The position numbers and the translations under genes are program-made. This document shows positions 37,097 through 43,912 of a stretch of DNA of 64,000 nt, piece by piece. The stretch's first letter is position 1; each line of letters begins with the position of its first letter. Source of the DNA: Nitrospira lenta (GTDB lineage Bacteria; Nitrospirota; Nitrospiria; Nitrospirales; Nitrospiraceae); contig CAMBDY010000009.1 of the NCBI GenBank assembly GCA_945865525.1, positions 19,393 through 83,392 on the forward strand, written 5' to 3'. The notes beneath the pieces are model-generated. The model was not told the DNA's origin, made no database searches, and saw nothing but the letters and a program-made list of their open reading frames with translations.

Positions 37097-38189
37097 CGTC
37101 GTCCTGCCCTCCCTGACTCCCGACAGGCGTCCCGTCGAGCGCTTCCAGTTTATCGGCAATTAAGCCTGAATTGTACGCAACAAGGCCATCCCGGTCTGTC
37201 CTCAACCGGTCGAACAACTCTTTGTGTGGACGTAGCACTTCCACATCCTTCACTTTGGCCAACGCCTCCATGGCAAAGACCCGCAAGGGGCGAATGGGGA
37301 TAGCCTCGATATACAGTTGGGCCGGCCTGGCATCACCGATCAAGCCCAAGGATTTCATCGCCAGCTCCTTCACGCCCGTATCCTTATCGACCCGCAACCG
37401 CTCCATCAAGGGCTCCACCGCGCGCACATCGCCAATCTTGCCCAACAAGTCAGCCGCCGCTTCACGGATAACCCAATCATCGTCCTCCAGATACTCGATT
37501 AAAATCTCCACGCTCGGACGACCGATCGCCAGTAAATTAATCACGGTGCTCATGCGAGCCTCTTCCCGTTCACTCAACTCTTCAATCTCGCGAAGATCAT
37601 CGAACACGCTGTTGATGCGCTCACGAATGGCCGTCAACTTCTTAAGCGTCCGCACGGCAATGTCGCGAATGGCCGGCTGCCCCATGGCCGCGATAAAAGC
37701 ATCCGACGACCGGGGGTCAAGCAGCCGCTCCAACATTGTTGCGGCCAGAATCTGCGCTTCCGGATCGGGATGGATCAACATCTCGCTCAACGGGGCGATG
37801 GCATTAGGAATCACCCCCAACAACTGCGAGGCCACCAGGCGAGTCTCGTCATCTTTTGATTCATAGACCAGCGCGGTCAACGCCGCGGCAGTCATCTCAT
37901 CCAGCACCCCAGCCATATGCTCCAACGCTGATGCGCTGGCCTTGCGGACCGCCGCATCGTCATCGCGGAGCAAGCGGACCAACGGCACACCGGCATGCGG
38001 ATCGTTCACGCGAGCCAGCATGGCCGCGGCCTCAGCTTTCAGTGCGGGCGCACCGGTCGCCAGCGCCTCGACCAACGCCTGCACCGCACGGGGGCCCCCG
38101 GACAGGCAGGCCGCCGTCGCGCGCATCCGCCGCCAGTCCTCTTCATGAACGAGCTCGGCAACCAGCGTTTCAATCGTTTCTTTCGACAT
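37089..38189 (-). CDS. HEAT-repeat protein, third of cluster
   Basis: A 366-residue protein from ATG 38189 (MSKETIETLVAELVHEEDW); a GTG at 38219 would add ten residues and neither has a clear ribosome-binding site. About ten HEAT-like units, less regular than in the neighbours, with a charged helical insert near the middle (REIEELSEREEARMSTV). Canonical units include LIEYLEDDDWVIREAAADLL and GDVRAVEPLMERLRVDKDTG. The C-terminus is acidic (GGQDDDE) and lacks the GW cap. The stop overlaps the start of the next gene, implying translational coupling. Confidence 0.8.
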   Translation of the reverse strand: MSKETIETLVAELVHEEDWRRMRATAACLSGGPRAVQALVEALATGAPALKAEAAAMLARVNDPHAGVPLVRLLRDDDAAVRKASASALEHMAGVLDEMTAAALTALVYESKDDETRLVASQLLGVIPNAIAPLSEMLIHPDPEAQILAATMLERLLDPRSSDAFIAAMGQPAIRDIAVRTLKKLTAIRERINSVFDDLREIEELSEREEARMSTVINLLAIGRPSVEILIEYLEDDDWVIREAAADLLGKIGDVRAVEPLMERLRVDKDTGVKELAMKSLGLIGDARPAQLYIEAIPIRPLRVFAMEALAKVKDVEVLRPHKELFDRLRTDRDGLVAYNSGLIADKLEALDGTPVGSQGGQDDDE

Positions 38190-38201
38190 CGTTTCTTTCG
38201 A
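38173..38201 (-). repeat. In-frame 15-bp tandem duplication at the start of the third HEAT gene
   Basis: ATCGTTTCTTTCGA occurs at 38173-38186 and again at 38188-38201 (plus strand), a 15-bp period. In the gene it yields SKETM-SKETI and creates the competing start codon. Confidence 0.7.
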
Positions 38202-38294
38202 AACAGACACGAGGCTCACGGCAAGAGAGCGTCGTCGTCTATCGCCTTCGACGCCCAGCCCGTTTGCCTCTGACCGTACGCGCCTCGCCTTCTC

Positions 38295-39377
38295 TTACAC
38301 CCGCCCAGCCCGCCAGCCTACTCGGGCCAAGGTCTCTTTGACATGGTATACAATATTGTCATCCGACTCGTGCGCCAACATCGCCAACAGGGGCGCAATC
38401 ACAGCGTTCCCAAATCGTGTCAACGCCTCGGCAGCCTCCGCGCGCGTCACGGTATACCGGAGGGTCTTCAGGAGCGACGGAATGGCCGCTTCGTCACGGA
38501 TCACACCCAAGGCCCTGACGGCCGCACCCATCGTCAGGATTTCTTCATCCCACTGATCGCCACAGCCCTCCATCGAGCGCGCGGCATCAGGGTCGCCCAC
38601 TCGCTCAATAACCGCAATCAATACCGGCACCGCAGACCGATCACCGATCTTGCCCAACGCCTCCACCGCCAAAGGCCGCAGCCCGGCTGTGTTCATCGCC
38701 GTCACGAGGAACTCAATCGCGCGCACATCCCCGATCTGGCCCAATGCGCGAACGGCATCCTCGCGAACTGCTCGGTCCCGATCGTTGACGAGCACCGATA
38801 GCAGAGGGTCTACCGCGTCTGGCGACCTCGTTTTCCCTAACGCCTCGACCGCATGCAGCCGCACCAACCATTCCGTATGAGTCAGCGCCTCGAGCAGCGA
38901 CGAGAGCGCCGCCTCGCCGATTGCCGCAAGGGCCGTCGACGTTTCCTCACGCACGGCTTTTACCTTGTCCTGGAGCAACGGCACTAATGACACCACGGCC
39001 CCTGCGTCGTGAATCAGGCCCAAGGCCTTGGCCGCATGCATCCGCACAATCCAGTCCGGACTCTTCAGCGCCTTGATGAGTGGCCCGAGCACCCGCACAT
39101 CGGCAATCGCGGCCAACACCGACGAGGCCAACTCCTGAACCGTGAGCACGGGATCGGCGAGGCAGGCCCCCAGGGTCATCACGGCCGGCTCGCCGATCGC
39201 CAAGAGCGCCCCCGTCGCCGCGTCGCGCACCGCGCGATCACCGTCACGCAACACAGAGACTAATGGGACAACCGCTCTTGGATCCCGAAGTCGGCCCAGA
39301 ATCATGGCCGCCTCTTCACGAATCGCCCAGTCCTCATCTTTGAGAGCGGCGATCTGTTCAGCTACCGCGTCCGCCAT
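38295..39377 (-). CDS. HEAT-repeat (PBS-lyase-like) protein, second of cluster
   Basis: A 360-residue protein of about eleven HEAT units, highly regular at the N-terminus (IAALKDEDWAIREEAAMILG, GPLIKALKSPDWIVRMHAAK, LLEALTHTEWLVRLHAVEAL). One unit (~265-300) carries an insert containing MEGCGDQWDEEILTMG. It ends ETLARVGWRAGRV with the GW cap. No signal peptide or other domain. It lies 16 nt after the first HEAT gene. Function unknown; consistent with assembly of a protein complex together with its paralogues. Confidence 0.82.
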   Translation of the reverse strand: MADAVAEQIAALKDEDWAIREEAAMILGRLRDPRAVVPLVSVLRDGDRAVRDAATGALLAIGEPAVMTLGACLADPVLTVQELASSVLAAIADVRVLGPLIKALKSPDWIVRMHAAKALGLIHDAGAVVSLVPLLQDKVKAVREETSTALAAIGEAALSSLLEALTHTEWLVRLHAVEALGKTRSPDAVDPLLSVLVNDRDRAVREDAVRALGQIGDVRAIEFLVTAMNTAGLRPLAVEALGKIGDRSAVPVLIAVIERVGDPDAARSMEGCGDQWDEEILTMGAAVRALGVIRDEAAIPSLLKTLRYTVTRAEAAEALTRFGNAVIAPLLAMLAHESDDNIVYHVKETLARVGWRAGRV

Positions 39378-39393
39378 AGTGTTCCGCTACCTG

Positions 39394-40758
39394 CTAGCCT
39401 CGTTGGGCATAATCACCAGACGGGCCAAATCGTCCCGTGTCGCCGAGCGGCATGTCCACTCGGGCATTGTCGACCACGCTCGAGTTCACGGTGATGTCTT
39501 CCGGCGCTGGCATCCAACCCAATTTCTCAAGCGTCTCCAGCGTCAATTGCCGCAAGGCATCTTTTGCCGTGAGTCGGACCGACGCGTAGGAGAGCACCCG
39601 CTCCCCTTCTTTAACCACTTCAGAGGCTTTCGGGTCGTACAGAAAGGCAATCAGCGGCTCGATCGCCGTATCGCCAATCGTCGCGAGGGCGGCGCTCGCC
39701 TTCTCACGCAACACACCATCTTTCAAGAGCATGATCAAATCAGGGATCACACGTGGATCGCGGAACTGGCCCAGCGCCGTCGCAGCCGCTTCCTTGATAA
39801 AGGCATCTTCGCTGACGATACACCCAGGAGTCGGAGTCCCATCCTGCTTAATCCCCTTCCCCTTCAAGGCATCCAGTACCGAGGGCAGGGCGCGCGGATC
39901 CCCGATCATGCCGAGCGACGCAATGGCATGTCGCTTCACGACCCCGTCCTTCATTGCCTCGATCAAGCCATCGATAGCCCGCGGATCGCCGATCTGGCCC
40001 AGGGCAATCGTGGCATCTTCCCGGACGGCCCGATCCGGATCTTTCAGCATGGCAATCAAAATATCGACAACCTTGGAGTCCCGCACCCAGGTTCGTCCAA
40101 TTTGATAGTCCGTGGTCATCCCGCCGAGCGCACGGGCTGCATGACACCGCACGATAAAATCTTTATCCAGAAGACATTCCATCAACGGATCGACGGAAGG
40201 CTGGCCGATCGCGATGAGGGCGGTCCCGGCTGTTTCTCGTACGGTTTTCGAGGGATCGCGAAATAGTTTGGTCAAGACGGGGATCGCTTTGGGGTTGCGG
40301 ATCTTGCCCAACGCCTCTACCGCGGCGCTCTTCACGGCGCCGTCACGATCGCGACAGACGAGCATAAGCGCCTCGACGACTTTCGGATCTTTGATCTCGC
40401 CACAGACTTTTGCGGCATGCTCGCGGACGCGCCACCGCTCGTCTTTTAATGCGACGATCAAGCGATCGACCGTCATCGCCCCCATCGAGGCCATAGCCTC
40501 GACGGCATCGTTCCGCACATCCATAGTGGCATCGTTGAATAGGACGATGAGCGCTTCCACAGCTTTCGTCCCACCGATCTTCGCCACGCCACGGCCCGCA
40601 TGGGCCCGCACGCTCCAATATTCGTCTCCGCAAGCCCCAACCAGCGCGTCCAAGGTAGAAGGATTTGCGAGTTCCGCAAGGGCCTTGGCCGCCTCTTCGC
40701 GGGTAGCATCATCGACATCCTCGAGTGCCTCTAAGAGATCATCAAGCGTCTGAGCCAT
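39394..40758 (-). CDS. HEAT-repeat (PBS-lyase-like) protein, first and longest of cluster
   Basis: A 454-residue protein from ATG 40758 (MAQTLDDLLEALEDVDDATR) with GAGGAG ~10 nt upstream. About twelve HEAT units, such as DRLIVALKDERWRVREHAAK and DILIAMLKDPDRAVREDATI, two of them with inserts (TDYQIGRTWVRDSK and QDGTPTPGCIVSEDAF). It ends LEKLGWMPAPEDITV plus a ~30-residue tail. The GW cap is shared with the second and fourth paralogues. It begins 13 nt after the small exported-protein gene. No enzymatic motif seen. Confidence 0.82.
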   Translation of the reverse strand: MAQTLDDLLEALEDVDDATREEAAKALAELANPSTLDALVGACGDEYWSVRAHAGRGVAKIGGTKAVEALIVLFNDATMDVRNDAVEAMASMGAMTVDRLIVALKDERWRVREHAAKVCGEIKDPKVVEALMLVCRDRDGAVKSAAVEALGKIRNPKAIPVLTKLFRDPSKTVRETAGTALIAIGQPSVDPLMECLLDKDFIVRCHAARALGGMTTDYQIGRTWVRDSKVVDILIAMLKDPDRAVREDATIALGQIGDPRAIDGLIEAMKDGVVKRHAIASLGMIGDPRALPSVLDALKGKGIKQDGTPTPGCIVSEDAFIKEAAATALGQFRDPRVIPDLIMLLKDGVLREKASAALATIGDTAIEPLIAFLYDPKASEVVKEGERVLSYASVRLTAKDALRQLTLETLEKLGWMPAPEDITVNSSVVDNARVDMPLGDTGRFGPSGDYAQRG

Positions 40759-40771
40759 GAGTGCCGCTCCT

Positions 40772-41206
40772 CTACGGATAGTAGTTGTCGCGCTGGCCGC
40801 CATGCGGATAGGTCTGGCTGCAACGGACGGTTAAGGTCTGGGTCCCTCGCCCCTCCACACATTGGTTGAAGGCCTGGGCAATATCCAGCTTACCCTCCAG
40901 ATTCACCGTGAAGGGGAAATCAAAAGTGAAGCTGATGAACTTATACTTACCCGGCTTTAGTTTGAGGGTGCGGGACTCGGTCGTCCTGTAGGCATCCATA
41001 GACTCAGGGTCCGACGCCTGAATAGGCGGAGTGACGCCCGGCACATACCACCAAGTCTGAGGATGAATTTTCGTGGCGTCGACGGTGATGACATGTTCCT
41101 GCGTATAGGCAGCAGGTGGACCGGCTGCGAGCGCCGAGAAGACGACCGAAGAGGCCAGCACGCCCCCGAGCAGGCTCACGATCATGTACCATTTTACATG
41201 CGGCAT
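40772..41206 (-). CDS. Small exported protein of the HEAT cluster, unknown function
   Basis: A 144-residue protein from ATG 41206 with a signal peptide (MIVSLLGGVLASSVVFSALA, cut near AAG). The mature protein has a beta-rich core: QEHVITVDATKIHPQTWWYV, SRTLKLKPGKYKFISFTFDF, FTVNLEGKLDIAQAFNQC, and ends with a conserved-looking tail CSQTYPHGGQRDNYYP. Two cysteines (~115 and ~130) could pair. No family recognised; LKLKPGKYKFISFTF is of the kind that lines up with secreted beta-sandwich proteins. It lies 8 nt after the phosphatase-like gene and 13 nt before the first HEAT gene, so one transcript couples periplasmic and cytoplasmic products. Confidence 0.72.
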   Translation of the reverse strand: MPHVKWYMIVSLLGGVLASSVVFSALAAGPPAAYTQEHVITVDATKIHPQTWWYVPGVTPPIQASDPESMDAYRTTESRTLKLKPGKYKFISFTFDFPFTVNLEGKLDIAQAFNQCVEGRGTQTLTVRCSQTYPHGGQRDNYYP

Positions 41207-41214
41207 CCTGCAAC

Positions 41215-42207
41215 CTACTCCAATAAGGATAATCTGGGGGCCGGGACAAAGGCAGCCTGAAAGATTTCTTCCACGGCATGACTCTCCCACTCTGTATGAG
41301 TCTGTAATCCCAGCGTCCGCATCACCGTCGCGCCCGTATCTAAGATCGAGACCGGCTGGTGGATCGCGTACCCATGCTTGACCCCACCCCCCGAGGCAAT
41401 CCAAGGCACCATCGGCACGGCTGCGTCAGCCTGCTCTTGACCAGGGTCCTGGCCGGGCGCGCTGAGCGAGGTCACGAACAGAGTCGTCCCCTTGATCAGC
41501 TTTTTTTCTTTATAGAGATCCAACACCGAGGTGATCGCCTTATCGACCGAGCGCAGGGCCTCGCGGTACTCCTTCGAGGTCCAGCCCTGTACCGCGCCGA
41601 CTCGACCGGCCTCAGGAAGATGCACGACCAAAAAATGTGGCAAGGCAGGGATGGCATGGCCGTAACCATGACCGCTGGTCGCTTTCTGAAAATATTGACG
41701 GATATAGGACACGATCCGGTCCGTGCTGCATTCAGGCTTCAGAGGCCCGCACATCTGATAATCGGTGTAGGGCTCCGGTCTCGCCAACTGATAGAGGGAT
41801 TCGTCCATGAGGAAAATCGCACTGTCGCGGCCCCCGCTCAAGTCGAGATAGTCGAACACGCTCGGGACGCGTGGATACCCACGGCTAAACTCAAAAACGT
41901 TCCAGGTGATACCATGCTTTTCAACCGGCATCCCCGTAATTAACGACACCATCGTCGGGAGCCGCAAGGCTGGTTTGACCGCCGTAGCCGACCAAGTGAC
42001 GGACCCCTCCTTCACCACCCGACTAAGAGTCGGCATCGTGCCGCCCTTCAGGGAGTCCTGGCCAAACCCTTCCAGGACGAAAAGAATCACATGTTCGGTC
42101 TGGACCACCGCCGCCACCGCCGCGCCAGGCTGGAACCACAAGCCAAGAGCAACGCATAGTGTGACAAGTATGCGAACTGACCATCCACGATTGAGGCGAC
42201 GTAACAT
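41215..42207 (-). CDS. Exported alkaline-phosphatase-superfamily (type I phosphodiesterase-like) protein, probably catalytically degenerate
   Basis: A 330-residue protein from ATG 42207 with a signal peptide (VRILVTLCVALGLWFQPGAA). The fold is recognisable: ILFVLEGFGQDSLKGGTMPT, SLITGMPVEKHGITWN, the AALRSVDKAI-type helix, a middle TTLFVTSLSAP, and DTGATVMRTLGL at the end. The first metal ligand (normally Asp in a DG-type motif) is Glu, the nucleophile position in KPALRLPTM is not Thr/Ser, the D-x-x-x-H motif reads LPEAGRVG, and the SDHG motif reads TSLSAP. It is thus likely a binding or structural protein. It heads the HEAT operon. Confidence 0.72.
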   Translation of the reverse strand: MLRRLNRGWSVRILVTLCVALGLWFQPGAAVAAVVQTEHVILFVLEGFGQDSLKGGTMPTLSRVVKEGSVTWSATAVKPALRLPTMVSLITGMPVEKHGITWNVFEFSRGYPRVPSVFDYLDLSGGRDSAIFLMDESLYQLARPEPYTDYQMCGPLKPECSTDRIVSYIRQYFQKATSGHGYGHAIPALPHFLVVHLPEAGRVGAVQGWTSKEYREALRSVDKAITSVLDLYKEKKLIKGTTLFVTSLSAPGQDPGQEQADAAVPMVPWIASGGGVKHGYAIHQPVSILDTGATVMRTLGLQTHTEWESHAVEEIFQAAFVPAPRLSLLE

Positions 42208-42642
42208 ACCCTCAGGCCCCTCCCTTTTATTCCAATCGAACACCCAATTTATCATGCCATTTTCCGCCGAAACAAGGGATTAAGAGGCCCCGTAGGCAAG
42301 ATTGGCGAGGATTTGCTTCGCCACGAGGCATCTAAGCACATCTTGCCTGCGTGAGTTCGAGCCGTGGCAAAGGCTCACGTGCGAGCCCCAAACATTTCTG
42401 CTGCGAACATTTTCAGAAATGAAACGTTTCCCTCCAAGAATTGCGATGCGGGCGACCAAATGTTTCTTTCCTTTAACTCTTACTGTGTGCAATAAAGTGT
42501 GCACTGAGAGCATCGAGTTCAGTGATAGTGTGTCATTAATTCAAACTGGTAAGCAATTGAACCGTTTCGCGGCTTTCTGAAACATATAACCTCGTGGATG
42601 TAGCTCCCCGTGCCAATTGAAAATAATTTCCAACATGACGAA
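42208..42642. other. AT-rich divergent intergenic region
   Basis: About 435 nt, visibly richer in A/T than the flanks. It holds the HEAT-operon promoter candidate, a hairpin (CATTTCTG 42393-42400 with CAGAAATG downstream) and a repeated GTGTGCA. A 77-codon minus-strand frame (42280-42513) lacks a ribosome-binding site or motif and is not called. Confidence 0.5.
42246..42275 (-). promoter_or_regulatory. Candidate promoter of the HEAT operon
   Basis: Minus strand TTGTTT (42270-42275), 18-nt spacer, TAAATT (42246-42251), with a predicted ~32-nt leader. Moderate match. Confidence 0.45.
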
Positions 42643-43881
42643 ATGTCGCGGAAAAATCCCGGCGAGCGACTCACCATTCGTGAGGCGACCCTGGGAGTGC
42701 TATCGGAGTTGCCGTCCGGACAGGAAGTCATGGCCGCAACCGGCAAATCTCTATCGCAAGCGGGCGTCCGTCTGATCGTCTTACTGCATGGCTCGATCAT
42801 GGGGACTGATCTCTTCGGGGCTCAACGGCTGGATGAATTGGGCGGGCTGAAACGTGGCTACTCACGCGGCGTGACGGGCGTCGATGCCCTCCTCGCGCTA
42901 CTACGAGACGGGAGCAATGGGATTGCATCTCTACCCGGCGGGTTGAAGCCACCGCTCCCTAACGATGACGCCACCAAGCGGCTGATCGACGAGCAGATCG
43001 GGGATGCGGGCAACTTCACAAACGCCTACGTGGAGCTGATGAAACACTCGCTGAACCGGGGCCTCAATCGTCAAATCCATTGCGTTCGAGAACTCTGGTC
43101 CTGCGAACACCATCACCTGGGCCGTGCCTTGGCGGCCACCTCGCTGCTTGGACGGCTACGTGACTGGACCGAAACCCACAAGCTAGGCGAAGGAGATCGA
43201 ATCCTCCTACAGGCCCATGGACAGGCCGGCTTAGTCCTCGCCCTCGTCTCGAATCTCTTATGTGTAGCCGCATCCAGCAGCAGGACGAGACTGTTCGCTC
43301 TCCTGTCGGATTTCGCTACTCAGATCAATCGGCCAGACATCACCACGACGATCCAACGGATCACCCCCTTCCTATCGGAAGGCACCCTCCTGAATGGAGC
43401 GGCGCTGGACGTCGTCACCTTCGGCATGCCAGTCCGGTACGGATGGGACCTGTCAGGAATAGGCAAGCTACTGCACATCGTCAACCATCGGAATCTTCGG
43501 ACCGATGGCAAGGCCTGGCTCGCAAAAATGGAGCTGCCCCAGATCACCATGGAAATGCCGATGGCCTGGGGCGGAGATTATGTTCAGGAAATGGCCGTGG
43601 CCGGCAGCGATGCCGTCCCGGAAGGCGACGCGGCGAAAGCCGCCAACAAAGCTGTGTGGGAAATTGTCGAGCCCTTCGACGGATTCGAACGCTGGCTCGA
43701 ATGTGCGCGGCGCGCCGTCCGCATCCCAAGCGAAGGGCTGGGCCTGCTCATCGACTACAAAGACTTCACCGGCTCAACCAACGTGCGCGACCACTACTTC
43801 GGCCACGCCGCTTATACCCGCCTTAACACGATGCTCTTCAATACGACAGAAATTACGCAAGCCCTCTACCCGACTTCATAA
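42643..43881 (+). CDS. Alpha/beta-hydrolase-like protein lacking the nucleophilic serine
   Basis: A 412-residue protein (ATG 42643; a GTG at 42610 would add 11 residues; no Shine-Dalgarno for either). Features of a large lipase-like alpha/beta hydrolase: an oxyanion-type LIVLLHGSIMGTDLFG, the elbow GDRILLQAHGQAGLVLALVS, TFGMPVRYGWD and a late His in HYFGHAAY. The elbow, normally G-H-S-x-(G/A)-G, reads A-H-G-Q-A-G, so the Ser is Gly. It stands alone between the AT-rich gap and convergent polA. Function unknown; possibly a binding protein or an enzyme with other chemistry. Confidence 0.7.
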   Translation: MSRKNPGERLTIREATLGVLSELPSGQEVMAATGKSLSQAGVRLIVLLHGSIMGTDLFGAQRLDELGGLKRGYSRGVTGVDALLALLRDGSNGIASLPGGLKPPLPNDDATKRLIDEQIGDAGNFTNAYVELMKHSLNRGLNRQIHCVRELWSCEHHHLGRALAATSLLGRLRDWTETHKLGEGDRILLQAHGQAGLVLALVSNLLCVAASSSRTRLFALLSDFATQINRPDITTTIQRITPFLSEGTLLNGAALDVVTFGMPVRYGWDLSGIGKLLHIVNHRNLRTDGKAWLAKMELPQITMEMPMAWGGDYVQEMAVAGSDAVPEGDAAKAANKAVWEIVEPFDGFERWLECARRAVRIPSEGLGLLIDYKDFTGSTNVRDHYFGHAAYTRLNTMLFNTTEITQALYPTS

Positions 43882-43912
43882 CAAGTGAAATTCCCTAACA
43901 CCATCACGGCGC

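Noticed and set aside
39142..40266. 374-codon plus-strand frame across two HEAT genes
   Set aside because: Antisense to clearly coding repeats and spans their intergenic gap; no domain.
35594..40758. Dense periodic ~93-bp DNA similarity, at first like a tandem repeat or CRISPR-like array
   Set aside because: The period equals one HEAT unit (31 codons) in frame within genes; there are no identical repeats with unique spacers.
42280..42513. 77-codon minus-strand frame in the AT-rich gap
   Set aside because: No ribosome-binding site, no motif, and it overlaps the region just upstream of the candidate HEAT promoter.
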